Assembly (NCBI GenBank): GCA_028752905.1
Contig: JAQNBH010000009.1
Span: 32,335,538 to 32,399,537 of the forward strand
DNA length: 64,000 nt
Direction: 5' to 3'
Source: Cladorhizidae sp. MBARI D1340-BT2
Lineage: Eukaryota > Porifera > Demospongiae > Poecilosclerida > Cladorhizidae
This document shows, piece after piece, positions 34,448 through 49,273 of the stretch (its first letter is position 1; each line of letters starts with the position of its first letter). The translations under genes and the position numbers were made by a program. The notes under the pieces were generated by a model, which saw only the letters and a program-made list of their open reading frames with translations, was not told the DNA's origin and searched no databases.

Positions 34448-37400
34448 AAAAACAGAAATAGCTCATTCTTGTTAAAATGGGAATATTAGCTTCCTTTTCA
34501 ACATTATGAAACTGTTTCTACTCTTCAAATGACAGATAAACTGTTTTTGGTGAGAAATCGCCTCTTATTTGCTCAATTTGACTGTTTTGAGGAAAACTGG
34601 CTCATTCTTGTCACAGGTTCCTCTTTCAATAACAGAAAAATACTTTTGTTGCCATTTTTAACCAAAAGAAGCTCTCTTTTGCTCCAATTGAGACTTTTTT
34701 ACTCTTTTTTTTGATAAAAAAACTGTCTTATTCTTTTCATATTAGGTTCCTTTTTAACATTATGAAACTCTTTAAATGACAGAAAACTGCTTTTGGTGAA
34801 AATGTTTCCCTTTTTAACCTAAAGAAAACTGTTTTCCTCCAATTGGCATGTTTTTTTACTGTGATGAGAAAAAATGGTCCATTCTTGTCAAAATGGGCCA
34901 TTAGGTTCCTTTTCAACATTATGAAACTGTTTTTACTTTTTAAACGACAGGAAAGTGCTTTTGATGAGAAATCTGCCCTTTTTAACTGAAAGGAGCTCTT
35001 TTTTGCTCCAACTGGGACGTTTTTTAGCAAAAAATCTCATTCTTGTTATATATAAGGGAGAGATTAGCTTCCTTTTAAACATGAAACTGTTTCTACTCTG
35101 TAAACGACAGAAATTTTTGGCGGGAAATTTCCCATTTTTAAACTGAACTCCCTTTTTTTGTTTTGAGGAAAAACTGTCTGAAATTGCTCATTCTTGTCAA
35201 AATGGGCACATTAGCTTCCTTTTCAACATTATGGGACTGTTTCTACTCCAATGAGAGATAAACTGTTTTTGGTGATAAATCGCCCCTTTTTAAGCTCTTT
35301 TTTGCTCCAATTGTTGGTTTTTGACTGTTTTGAGGAAAACTGGCTCATTCTTGTCAAAATGGGAACATTAGGTTCCTCTTTCAATAACAGAAAAATGCTT
35401 TTGTTGAACATTCTGCCATTTTTAACCAAAAGAAGTGCTCCAATTGAGACTTTTTTTTACTCTTTTTGATAAAAAACCCGTCTTATTCTTTTCATATTAG
35501 GTTCCTTTTTAACATTATGAAACTTTAAATGACAGAAAACTGCTTTTGGTGAAAATGTTTCCCTTTTTAACCTAAAGAAAACTGTTTTCCTCCAATTGGC
35601 ATGTTTTTTACTGTGATGAGAAAAAATGGTCCATTCTTGTCAAAATGGGCCATTAGGTTCCTTTTCAACATTATGAAACTGTTTTTACTTTTTAAACGAC
35701 AGGAAAGTGCTTTTGATGAGAAATCTGCCCTTTTTAACTGAAAGGAGCTCTTTTTTGCTCCAACTGGGACGTTTTTTAGCAAAAACTCTCATTCTTGTTA
35801 TATATAAGGGAGAGATTAGCTTCCTTTTAAACATGAAACTGTTTCTACTCTGTAAACGACAGAAATTTTTGGTGGGAAATTTCCCATTTTTAAACTGAAC
35901 TCCCTTTTTTTGTTTTGAGGAAAAACTGTCTGAAATTGCTCATTCTTGTCAAAATGGGCACATTAGCTTCCTTTTCAACATTATGGAACTGTTTCTACTC
36001 CAATGAGAGATAAACTGTTTTTGGTGAGAAATCGCCCCTTTTAAGCTCTTTTTTGCTCCAATTGGGTGGTTTTTGACTGTTTTGAGGAAAACTGGCTCAT
36101 TCTTGTCAAAATGGGAACATTAGGTTCCTCTTTCAATAACAGAAAAATGCTTTTGTTGAACATTCTGCCATTTTTAACCAAAAGAAGTGCTCCAATTGAG
36201 ACTTTTTTTTACTCTTTTTGATAAAAAACCCGTCTTATTCTTTTCATATTAGGTTCCTTTTTAACATTATGAAACTCTTTAAATGACAGAAAACTGCTTT
36301 TGGTGAAAATGTTTCCCTTTTTAACCTAAAGAAAACTGTTTTCCTCCAATTGGAATGTTTTTTACTGTGATGAGAAAAAATGGTTCATTCTTGTCAAAAT
36401 GGGCTCCTTTTTCGCTTTCTTCTCTTTAAATTACAGAAAGCTGCTTTTGGTGAAAATTTCTCCGCTTTTTAATTGTTTTGATTTTTGTCTGATTCTGGTC
36501 AAAATGAGCACATTCTTGTCAAATTGGCACATTAGGTAACATAATGAAACTCTTTAAATGAGCTTTGGGTGAAAATTTTCCCTTTTTTAACCGAAAGAAG
36601 CCCAATTGGAATCTTTTTAACTGTTTTGAGAAAATACCGTCTCATTTTGTCAAAATGGTCACATTAGGTTCGAAAACTGCTTTAAGTGAAAAAATTTCCT
36701 TTTTATAACTGAAAGAAGCTATTTTAGGCTCCAATTGGTCTTTTTTTCTGCATTTGGGACATTTTTTAGTGTTTTATGGAAAACTCTCTGAAATAGCTCA
36801 TTCTTGGCACATTAACTTCCTTTTCAACTGTTTCTACTCTTTAAACAACAGAAAACTTCATTTTGTGAGAAATCTCCACTTTTAACCAGAAAGAAACTCT
36901 TTTTGGTATTATTTTGAGTGTTTTGAGGAAAAACGGTCTCAAATTGTTATAAGGGAGAGATTAGCTTCCTTTTAAACATTATGAAACTGTTTCTCTCTGT
37001 AAACGACAGAAAACTGTTTTTTGGTGAGAAATTTTCCATATTTAACCGAGACTCATTTTTGCTCCAGTTGGGATTTTTTTGTGATTTAAGGAAAAACAGT
37101 CACATTCTTGTCAAAATGGGCACATTAGCTTCCTTTTAAACATTATGAAGACAGAAAACTAATTTTTGTGAGAAATCTCCCCTTTTTAACCGAAAAAATC
37201 TTTTTGGCAGCAATAGGAGCGGTTTGAGGAAAGACAGAAATAGCTCATTCTTGTTAAAATGGGAATGTTCGCTTCCTTTTCAACATTATGAAACTGTTTC
37301 TACTCTTCAAATGACAGCTAAACTGTTTTGGGTGAGAAATATCCCCTTTTTAACCTCTTTTTTAATCCAATTGGGACGTTTTTGAGTGTTTTTATGAAAA

Positions 37401-40400
37401 ACAGTCTGAACTAGGTCATTCTTGTCAAAATGGGTACATTTTTTGCTCCAATTGGGATGTTTTTGACTGTTTTGAGGGAAACTGTCTGAAATAGGTCATT
37501 CTTGTCAAAATGGGCACATAAGGTTCCTTTTGAGACTCAATAAAAGAAAACGGATTTTGTTGAACATTCTGCCATTTTTAACCGAAAGAAACTCCAATTG
37601 AGACTTTTTTGACACTTTTGATGAAAAACTGTCTTATTGTCATATTATGTTCCTTTTTAACATTATGAAACTCTTTAAATGACAGAAAACAGCTTTTGGT
37701 GCAAATTTCCCCCTTTTTAAACCTAGAGAAAACAGTTTTCCTCCAATTGGAACGTTTTTTTAATTGTGATGAGAAAAAATGGTTCATTCCTGTCAAAACG
37801 GGCACATTAGGTTCCTTTTTAACATTATGAAACTCGTTCTACTCTTTAAATGAAAGAAAACTGCTTTTGGTGAAAATTTCTCCCCTTTTTAAACTTAATG
37901 TTTTCCTCCAATTGGAACGTTTTTTTAATTGTGATGAGAAAAAATGGTTCATTCTTGTCAAAATGGGTACATTAGGTTCCTTTTTAACATTATGAAACTC
38001 GTTCTACTCTTTAAATGACAGAAAACTGCTTCTTTTTTGCTCCAATTGGGATATTTTTAACTGTTTTGAGAAAATACCGTCTCATTTTGACAAAATTGGC
38101 ACATTAGGTTCCTTTTAACATGAAGCTCTTTCTACTCTTTTAAATGAGAGAAAAACACTGAGTGAAAATGTCTGAAATAGCTCATTCTTGTCAAAATGGG
38201 CATCTTACGTTCCTTTTTAACATTATGAAACTCTTTATACTCTTTAAACGACAGAAAACTGCTTTAGGTAAAAATTTCTCCTCACTTAACAGATAGAACT
38301 CTTTTTTGTCCAATTGGGACGTTTTGAGTGTTTTGAGGGAAACTGTCACAAATAGCTCATTCTTGTTAAAATGGGCACATTAGGTTCCTTATGAAAGTCC
38401 TTTTTAATCCAATTGGGACGTTTTTTACTGTGTTGGGTTCATTCTTGTAAAAATGGGCACATTAGGTTCCTTTTTAACATTATAAAACTCTCCACTCTTC
38501 AAAAATAATGACGGATAATTGAATTTGGTTCTCCCATTATTAACTGAAATAAGTTCTTTTTTGTTAAAATTGGGACTTTATGGACTGTTTTGAGGAAAAA
38601 CTGTCTTAAATAGTTCGTTCTTGTCAAAATGGGTAGCTACTTTAGGATCCTTTTTAACATGAAACTTGTTCTACTTTTTAAATGATAGAAAACAAAAATT
38701 GTCCCATTTTTAACCGAAAGAAGCATATTTTTAAGTGTTTTGAGGAAAAACTTGGAAATAGTTCCTAGGTTCATTTTTAACATGAAACTTTCCACTCTTT
38801 AAATGACGGAAAACTGATTTTGGTAAAACTCCATTATTAACCAAAAGAAGCATTGAGACTTTTTTGACTGAAAAAACTAGCTCATTCTTGTCAAAATTGG
38901 TACATTGGGATCCTTATTAACATTATGAAACTCTTTCTACTCTTTAAATGACAGAAAATAACTTTTGATGAACATTTCTCTTGATAACAAAAAGAACTCT
39001 TTTTTGCTCCAATTTAATTGTTTTGAGGAAAAACTGTGTGAAATAGCCAAATAGGCACTTATGAAACTCTATCAATAATAAGAAACTGCTTTTACTGTCA
39101 TTATTAACCGAAAAACCTCTTTTTGGCTCTGATTGAGAAGTTTTGAGTATTTTGAGAAAAAACTCATTCTTTTCAAAATGGGCACCACATTAGGTTCCTT
39201 TTTAATAATACGATACTCTACGCTTTCAGTGCAAACTTTTTAACCGAAAGAAGCTATTTTTGGCTCCAATTCGGCTGGTTTTGAGTGTTTTGAAGGGAAA
39301 ATGTCTGAAAAGGCTCATTCTTGTTAAAATGGGCGCATTGTGTTCCTTTTTAATTAACATGAAACTCTTTCTACTCTTTAAATGAAAGAAAACCACTTGT
39401 GGTGAACTCTTTTTAACCAAAGAAAGCTCTTTTTTCTCCGTTCTTGACTCATTTGAGAAAAACATGGCTCATTCTAGTTAAAATTGGTACATTAGGTTGT
39501 TTAACATAATGAAACTCTTTCTAATCTTTAAAAGACAAAACTGTGACGAAAGAAACTTTTTTGCTTCAATTGGGACGTGTTTTGCCAAAAAAATGTCTGA
39601 AATAGATCGTTCTTATCAAAATGGGCATATTACGTTCCCCTTTAACATTATGAAACTCTTTATACTCTTCTAACACACAGAAAACTATATTTGGTAAACA
39701 ATTCTCCTCTCTTAACAGAACGAACTCTTTTTTGCTCTAATTGGGACGTCTTTGAGTGTTATGAGGAAAATTGTCGGAAATAGCTCATTCTTGGCAAAAT
39801 GGGCACATTAGATTCATTATAAAACTTCAATAACAGAAATAGCTTTTGTTGAAAATTTCTTGCATTTATAACCAAAAGAAGAACCAATTGGGACGTTTTT
39901 GACTGTTTGGAGGGAAAACTGCTCATTCTTGTTCAAATGGTTACATTAGGGTTATAACATGAAAACCTTTCTACTTTTAAATGACAGAAAACCGCATCGG
40001 GTGAAAATTTGATCTAAAAGAAGCTCTTTTTTGCTGCAATTGGGAGGTTTTGGAGTGTTTTGAGGTAAAACACTGAAATATATAGCTCATTCTTGCCAAA
40101 TCAGCACATTTGGTTCCTTATGAAACTCTATCAATAACATGACTACTCTTTAAATGAAAGAAAAACACTTGTGGTGAAAATTTCTCTTTTAGCTCTTTTT
40201 CTCTCGAATTGGGACGTTCTTGACTCAGTTGAGAAAAAAATGGCTCATTCTAGTTAAAATTGGCACATTAGATTCCTTTTTAACATTATGATACTCTTTC
40301 TAATCTCTAAAGACAAAACTGTTGGTGAAGAAACACTTTTTTGCTTCAATTGGGACGTGTTTTGAGGAATCTGTCTGAAATGGCTCATTCTTGTCAAAAT

Positions 40401-41859
40401 GGGCACATAGGTTCCTTATGAAACTCTTTCAATAAATGGAAAATAGCCCTTGTAGAAAATTTCTGCCATTACTAAATGAAAGCTGCTCTTTTTTGCTCTA
40501 ATTGGGATGTTTTTTACTCTTTTGATGAAAAACGATCTTATTCTTTTCATATTAGGTTCCTTTTTAACATTATGAAACCTTTAAATGGCTTTTGGTGAAA
40601 ATATCTCCCCCTTTTAACCGAAAGAAGCCCCCTTTTCTCCAATTGAATGGTTCCTTTTTAACATTATGAAACTCTAATCTTTAAAAGACAAAACTGTGTT
40701 GGTCATATATTTTAACCGAAAGAAACACTTTTTTGCTTCAATTGGGGCCAACAAAATGTCTGAAATAGATCATTCTTATCAAAATGGGCATATTACGTTC
40801 CTCATTAACATTTTGAAACTCTTTATACTCTTCAAACAACAGAAAACTGCTTTTGGTAAAAAAATTCTCCTTTTTTGAAAGAACTCTTTTTTGCTCTACT
40901 GCTTTTGTTGAAAATTTCTGCCATTTTCCAAAAGAACCTTTTTTTTTTGGTTTGAGGGGGAAATGTCTGAAATAGTCAAAATGGGGATCGTTTTTAATTT
41001 TTGAAACTCTTTCTTGTCTTTAAATGACAGAAAACTGCATTGGGTGAAAATTTGTCCCATTCTAACTGCAAGAAGCTCTTTTTTTGCTGCAATTGAGACA
41101 TTCTTTTAACTGTGTCGAGGAAAAAATTATCAAAATGAACATTATGAAACTCTGTCCACTAATTAAATGACAGAAAACTGCTGTTGGTGAAAATTTCTCC
41201 ACTTTTTTTACCGTTATTTTTTACTGTAGTTGGGAGGTTTTTTTTTAACTGTTTTGAGGAAAAAACTGTCTGAAATAGCTCATTCTATCAAAATGGGCAC
41301 ACTAGAAACTTTTTCAATAACAGAAAACTGTTTTGTTGTAAAATTTCGCCATTTTTAACCAAAAAAGCTCCTTTTCTTTCTAATTGGGACGTTTTAGACT
41401 GTTTTGACTGAAAAACTACTCATTCTTGACCATTAGGTTCCTTTTTAACATTACTACTCTTTAAATTACAGAAACTGTTTTTGATGAAAATATCTCCTGT
41501 TTTTAACAGAACTCTTTTTTTGCTCCAATTTGGATGTTTTTGAGTGTTTTGAGGAAAAATTGCTCATTCTTGTCAAAATGGGCACATCGGTTTCCTTTTC
41601 AATATTAAGACACTGTTTCTACTCTTTAAATGACAGAAAACTGATTTTGTGAGAAATCTCAACTTTTTAGCCCTTTTTTTGCTCCAATTGAGAAATTTTT
41701 TAGCATTTTGAAAACTGTCTCAAATAGCTCATTCTAGTCAAAATGGGAAACTGTTTCTACTTTTTAAACGACAGAAAAGTGTTTTGATGAGAAATCTGCC
41801 CTTTTTTTAACCGAAAGCTCTTTTTTGCTCCAACTGGGACGTTTTTTAGCGTTTTTAGA
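34448..41859 (+). repeat. HOR copy 2, 7412 bp
   Basis: Starts at the same phase (AAAAACAGAAATAGC). Contains the paired 753-bp units at 34778-35530 and 35531-36284. It shares with copy 3 the variant GCAAAAAATCTC near 35028, where copies 1, 4 and 5 have GCAAAAACTCTC. Confidence 0.95.
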
Positions 41860-44800
41860 AAAAACAGAAATAGCTCATTCTTGTTAAAATGGGAATATTA
41901 GCTTCCTTTTCAACATTATGAAACTGTTTCTACTCTTCAAATGACAGATAAACTGTTTTTGGTGAGAAATCGCCTCTTATTTGCTCAATTTGACTGTTTT
42001 GAGGAAAACTGGCTCATTCTTGTCACAGGTTCCTCTTTCAATAACAGAAAAATACTTTTGTTGCCATTTTTAACCAAAAGAAGCTCTCTTTTGCTCCAAT
42101 TGAGACTTTTTTACTCTTTTTTTTGATAAAAAAACTGTCTTATTCTTTTCATATTAGGTTCCTTTTTAACATTATGAAACTCTTTAAATGACAGAAAACT
42201 GCTTTTGGTGAAAATGTTTCCCTTTTTAACCTAAAGAAAACTGTTTTCCTCCAATTGGCATGTTTTTTTACTGTGATGAGAAAAAATGGTCCATTCTTGT
42301 CAAAATGGGCCATTAGGTTCCTTTTCAACATTATGAAACTGTTTTTACTTTTTAAACGACAGGAAAGTGCTTTTGATGAGAAATCTGCCCTTTTTAACTG
42401 AAAGGAGCTCTTTTTTGCTCCAACTGGGACGTTTTTTAGCAAAAAATCTCATTCTTGTTATATATAAGGGAGAGATTAGCTTCCTTTTAAACATGAAACT
42501 GTTTCTACTCTGTAAACGACAGAAATTTTTGGCGGGAAATTTCCCATTTTTAAACTGAACTCCCTTTTTTTGTTTTGAGGAAAAACTGTCTGAAATTGCT
42601 CATTCTTGTCAAAATGGGCACATTAGCTTCCTTTTCAACATTATGGGACTGTTTCTACTCCAATGAGAGATAAACTGTTTTTGGTGATAAATCGCCCCTT
42701 TTTAAGCTCTTTTTTGCTCCAATTGTTGGTTTTTGACTGTTTTGAGGAAAACTGGCTCATTCTTGTCAAAATGGGAACATTAGGTTCCTCTTTCAATAAC
42801 AGAAAAATGCTTTTGTTGAACATTCTGCCATTTTTAACCAAAAGAAGTGCTCCAATTGAGACTTTTTTTTACTCTTTTTGATAAAAAACCCGTCTTATTC
42901 TTTTCATATTAGGTTCCTTTTTAACATTATGAAACTTTAAATGACAGAAAACTGCTTTTGGTGAAAATGTTTCCCTTTTTAACCTAAAGAAAACTGTTTT
43001 CCTCCAATTGGCATGTTTTTTACTGTGATGAGAAAAAATGGTCCATTCTTGTCAAAATGGGCCATTAGGTTCCTTTTCAACATTATGAAACTGTTTTTAC
43101 TTTTTAAACGACAGGAAAGTGCTTTTGATGAGAAATCTGCCCTTTTTAACTGAAAGGAGCTCTTTTTTGCTCCAACTGGGACGTTTTTTAGCAAAAACTC
43201 TCATTCTTGTTATATATAAGGGAGAGATTAGCTTCCTTTTAAACATGAAACTGTTTCTACTCTGTAAACGACAGAAATTTTTGGTGGGAAATTTCCCATT
43301 TTTAAACTGAACTCCCTTTTTTTGTTTTGAGGAAAAACTGTCTGAAATTGCTCATTCTTGTCAAAATGGGCACATTAGCTTCCTTTTCAACATTATGGAA
43401 CTGTTTCTACTCCAATGAGAGATAAACTGTTTTTGGTGAGAAATCGCCCCTTTTAAGCTCTTTTTTGCTCCAATTGGGTGGTTTTTGACTGTTTTGAGGA
43501 AAACTGGCTCATTCTTGTCAAAATGGGAACATTAGGTTCCTCTTTCAATAACAGAAAAATGCTTTTGTTGAACATTCTGCCATTTTTAACCAAAAGAAGT
43601 GCTCCAATTGAGACTTTTTTTTACTCTTTTTGATAAAAAACCCGTCTTATTCTTTTCATATTAGGTTCCTTTTTAACATTATGAAACTCTTTAAATGACA
43701 GAAAACTGCTTTTGGTGAAAATGTTTCCCTTTTTAACCTAAAGAAAACTGTTTTCCTCCAATTGGAATGTTTTTTACTGTGATGAGAAAAAATGGTTCAT
43801 TCTTGTCAAAATGGGCTCCTTTTTCGCTTTCTTCTCTTTAAATTACAGAAAGCTGCTTTTGGTGAAAATTTCTCCGCTTTTTAATTGTTTTGATTTTTGT
43901 CTGATTCTGGTCAAAATGAGCACATTCTTGTCAAATTGGCACATTAGGTAACATAATGAAACTCTTTAAATGAGCTTTGGGTGAAAATTTTCCCTTTTTT
44001 AACCGAAAGAAGCCCAATTGGAATCTTTTTAACTGTTTTGAGAAAATACCGTCTCATTTTGTCAAAATGGTCACATTAGGTTCGAAAACTGCTTTAAGTG
44101 AAAAAATTTCCTTTTTATAACTGAAAGAAGCTATTTTAGGCTCCAATTGGTCTTTTTTTCTGCATTTGGGACATTTTTTAGTGTTTTATGGAAAACTCTC
44201 TGAAATAGCTCATTCTTGGCACATTAACTTCCTTTTCAACTGTTTCTACTCTTTAAACAACAGAAAACTTCATTTTGTGAGAAATCTCCACTTTTAACCA
44301 GAAAGAAACTCTTTTTGGTATTATTTTGAGTGTTTTGAGGAAAAACGGTCTCAAATTGTTATAAGGGAGAGATTAGCTTCCTTTTAAACATTATGAAACT
44401 GTTTCTCTCTGTAAACGACAGAAAACTGTTTTTTGGTGAGAAATTTTCCATATTTAACCGAGACTCATTTTTGCTCCAGTTGGGATTTTTTTGTGATTTA
44501 AGGAAAAACAGTCACATTCTTGTCAAAATGGGCACATTAGCTTCCTTTTAAACATTATGAAGACAGAAAACTAATTTTTGTGAGAAATCTCCCCTTTTTA
44601 ACCGAAAAAATCTTTTTGGCAGCAATAGGAGCGGTTTGAGGAAAGACAGAAATAGCTCATTCTTGTTAAAATGGGAATGTTCGCTTCCTTTTCAACATTA
44701 TGAAACTGTTTCTACTCTTCAAATGACAGCTAAACTGTTTTGGGTGAGAAATATCCCCTTTTTAACCTCTTTTTTAATCCAATTGGGACGTTTTTGAGTG

Positions 44801-47800
44801 TTTTTATGAAAAACAGTCTGAACTAGGTCATTCTTGTCAAAATGGGTACATTTTTTGCTCCAATTGGGATGTTTTTGACTGTTTTGAGGGAAACTGTCTG
44901 AAATAGGTCATTCTTGTCAAAATGGGCACATAAGGTTCCTTTTGAGACTCAATAAAAGAAAACGGATTTTGTTGAACATTCTGCCATTTTTAACCGAAAG
45001 AAACTCCAATTGAGACTTTTTTGACACTTTTGATGAAAAACTGTCTTATTGTCATATTATGTTCCTTTTTAACATTATGAAACTCTTTAAATGACAGAAA
45101 ACAGCTTTTGGTGCAAATTTCCCCCTTTTTAAACCTAGAGAAAACAGTTTTCCTCCAATTGGAACGTTTTTTTAATTGTGATGAGAAAAAATGGTTCATT
45201 CCTGTCAAAACGGGCACATTAGGTTCCTTTTTAACATTATGAAACTCGTTCTACTCTTTAAATGAAAGAAAACTGCTTTTGGTGAAAATTTCTCCCCTTT
45301 TTAAACTTAATGTTTTCCTCCAATTGGAACGTTTTTTTAATTGTGATGAGAAAAAATGGTTCATTCTTGTCAAAATGGGTACATTAGGTTCCTTTTTAAC
45401 ATTATGAAACTCGTTCTACTCTTTAAATGACAGAAAACTGCTTCTTTTTTGCTCCAATTGGGATATTTTTAACTGTTTTGAGAAAATACCGTCTCATTTT
45501 GACAAAATTGGCACATTAGGTTCCTTTTAACATGAAGCTCTTTCTACTCTTTTAAATGAGAGAAAAACACTGAGTGAAAATGTCTGAAATAGCTCATTCT
45601 TGTCAAAATGGGCATCTTACGTTCCTTTTTAACATTATGAAACTCTTTATACTCTTTAAACGACAGAAAACTGCTTTAGGTAAAAATTTCTCCTCACTTA
45701 ACAGATAGAACTCTTTTTTGTCCAATTGGGACGTTTTGTTGAGTGTTTTGAGGGAAACTGTCACAAATAGCTCATTCTTGTTAAAATGGGCACATTAGGT
45801 TCCTTATGAAAGTCCTTTTTAATCCAATTGGGACGTTTTTTACTGTGTTGGGTTCATTCTTGTAAAAATGGGCACATTAGGTTCCTTTTTAACATTATAA
45901 AACTCTCCACTCTTCAAAAATAATGACGGATAATTGAATTTGGTTCTCCCATTATTAACTGAAATAAGTTCTTTTTTGTTAAAATTGGGACTTTATGGAC
46001 TGTTTTGAGGAAAAACTGTCTTAAATAGTTCGTTCTTGTCAAAATGGGTAGCTACTTTAGGATCCTTTTTAACATGAAACTTGTTCTACTTTTTAAATGA
46101 TAGAAAACAAAAATTGTCCCATTTTTAACCGAAAGAAGCATATTTTTAAGTGTTTTGAGGAAAAACTTGGAAATAGTTCCTAGGTTCATTTTTAACATGA
46201 AACTTTCCACTCTTTAAATGACGGAAAACTGATTTTGGTAAAACTCCATTATTAACCAAAAGAAGCATTGAGACTTTTTTGACTGAAAAAACTAGCTCAT
46301 TCTTGTCAAAATTGGTACATTGGGATCCTTATTAACATTATGAAACTCTTTCTACTCTTTAAATGACAGAAAATAACTTTTGATGAACATTTCTCTTGAT
46401 AACAAAAAGAACTCTTTTTTGCTCCAATTTAATTGTTTTGAGGAAAAACTGTGTGAAATAGCCAAATAGGCACTTATGAAACTCTATCAATAATAAGAAA
46501 CTGCTTTTACTGTCATTATTAACCGAAAAACCTCTTTTTGGCTCTGATTGAGAAGTTTTGAGTATTTTGAGAAAAAACTCATTCTTTTCAAAATGGGCAC
46601 CACATTAGGTTCCTTTTTAATAATACGATACTCTACGCTTTCAGTGCAAACTTTTTAACCGAAAGAAGCTATTTTTGGCTCCAATTCGGCTGGTTTTGAG
46701 TGTTTTGAAGGGAAAATGTCTGAAAAGGCTCATTCTTGTTAAAATGGGCGCATTGTGTTCCTTTTTAATTAACATGAAACTCTTTCTACTCTTTAAATGA
46801 AAGAAAACCACTTGTGGTGAACTCTTTTTAACCAAAGAAAGCTCTTTTTTCTCCGTTCTTGACTCATTTGAGAAAAACATGGCTCATTCTAGTTAAAATT
46901 GGTACATTAGGTTGTTTAACATAATGAAACTCTTTCTAATCTTTAAAAGACAAAACTGTGACGAAAGAAACTTTTTTGCTTCAATTGGGACGTGTTTTGC
47001 CAAAAAAATGTCTGAAATAGATCGTTCTTATCAAAATGGGCATATTACGTTCCCCTTTAACATTATGAAACTCTTTATACTCTTCTAACACACAGAAAAC
47101 TATATTTGGTAAACAATTCTCCTCTCTTAACAGAACGAACTCTTTTTTGCTCTAATTGGGACGTCTTTGAGTGTTATGAGGAAAATTGTCGGAAATAGCT
47201 CATTCTTGGCAAAATGGGCACATTAGATTCATTATAAAACTTCAATAACAGAAATAGCTTTTGTTGAAAATTTCTTGCATTTATAACCAAAAGAAGAACC
47301 AATTGGGACGTTTTTGACTGTTTGGAGGGAAAACTGCTCATTCTTGTTCAAATGGTTACATTAGGGTTATAACATGAAAACCTTTCTACTTTTAAATGAC
47401 AGAAAACCGCATCGGGTGAAAATTTGATCTAAAAGAAGCTCTTTTTTGCTGCAATTGGGAGGTTTTGGAGTGTTTTGAGGTAAAACACTGAAATATATAG
47501 CTCATTCTTGCCAAATCAGCACATTTGGTTCCTTATGAAACTCTATCAATAACATGACTACTCTTTAAATGAAAGAAAAACACTTGTGGTGAAAATTTCT
47601 CTTTTAGCTCTTTTTCTCTCGAATTGGGACGTTCTTGACTCAGTTGAGAAAAAAATGGCTCATTCTAGTTAAAATTGGCACATTAGATTCCTTTTTAACA
47701 TTATGATACTCTTTCTAATCTCTAAAGACAAAACTGTTGGTGAAGAAACACTTTTTTGCTTCAATTGGGACGTGTTTTGAGGAATCTGTCTGAAATGGCT

Positions 47801-49273
47801 CATTCTTGTCAAAATGGGCACATAGGTTCCTTATGAAACTCTTTCAATAAATGGAAAATAGCCCTTGTAGAAAATTTCTGCCATTACTAAATGAAAGCTG
47901 CTCTTTTTTGCTCTAATTGGGATGTTTTTTACTCTTTTGATGAAAAACGATCTTATTCTTTTCATATTAGGTTCCTTTTTAACATTATGAAACCTTTAAA
48001 TGGCTTTTGGTGAAAATATCTCCCCCTTTTAACCGAAAGAAGCCCCCTTTTCTCCAATTGAATGGTTCCTTTTTAACATTATGAAACTCTAATCTTTAAA
48101 AGACAAAACTGTGTTGGTCATATATTTTAACCGAAAGAAACACTTTTTTGCTTCAATTGGGGCCAACAAAATGTCTGAAATAGATCATTCTTATCAAAAT
48201 GGGCATATTACGTTCCTCATTAACATTTTGAAACTCTTTATACTCTTCAAACAACAGAAAACTGCTTTTGGTAAAAAAATTCTCCTTTTTTGAAAGAACT
48301 CTTTTTTGCTCTACTGCTTTTGTTGAAAATTTCTGCCATTTTCCAAAAGAACCTTTTTTTTTTGGTTTGAGGGGGAAATGTCTGAAATAGTCAAAATGGG
48401 GATCGTTTTTAATTTTTGAAACTCTTTCTTGTCTTTAAATGACAGAAAACTGCATTGGGTGAAAATTTGTCCCATTCTAACTGCAAGAAGCTCTTTTTTT
48501 GCTGCAATTGAGACATTCTTTTAACTGTGTCGAGGAAAAAATTATCAAAATGAACATTATGAAACTCTGTCCACTAATTAAATGACAGAAAACTGCTGTT
48601 GGTGAAAATTTCTCCACTTTTTTTACCGTTATTTTTTACTGTAGTTGGGAGGTTTTTTTTAACTGTTTTGAGGAAAAAACTGTCTGAAATAGCTCATTCT
48701 ATCAAAATGGGCACACTAGAAACTTTTTCAATAACAGAAAACTGTTTTGTTGTAAAATTTCGCCATTTTTAACCAAAAAAGCTCCTTTTCTTTCTAATTG
48801 GGACGTTTTAGACTGTTTTGACTGAAAAACTACTCATTCTTGACCATTAGGTTCCTTTTTAACATTACTACTCTTTAAATTACAGAAACTGTTTTTGATG
48901 AAAATATCTCCTGTTTTTAACAGAACTCTTTTTTTGCTCCAATTTGGATGTTTTTGAGTGTTTTGAGGAAAAATTGCTCATTCTTGTCAAAATGGGCACA
49001 TCGGTTTCCTTTTCAATATTAAGACACTGTTTCTACTCTTTAAATGACAGAAAACTGATTTTGTGAGAAATCTCAACTTTTTAGCCCTTTTTTTGCTCCA
49101 ATTGAGAAATTTTTTAGCATTTTGAAAACTGTCTCAAATAGCTCATTCTAGTCAAAATGGGAAACTGTTTCTACTTTTTAAACGACAGAAAAGTGTTTTG
49201 ATGAGAAATCTGCCCTTTTTTTAACCGAAAGCTCTTTTTTGCTCCAACTGGGACGTTTTTTAGCGTTTTTAGA
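41860..49273 (+). repeat. HOR copy 3, 7414 bp
   Basis: Paired 753-bp units at 42190-42942 and 42943-43696. Private 3-nt gain near 45737 (ACGTTTTGTTGAGTG against ACGTTTTGAGTG), partly offset by a shorter T run near 48652. Confidence 0.95.
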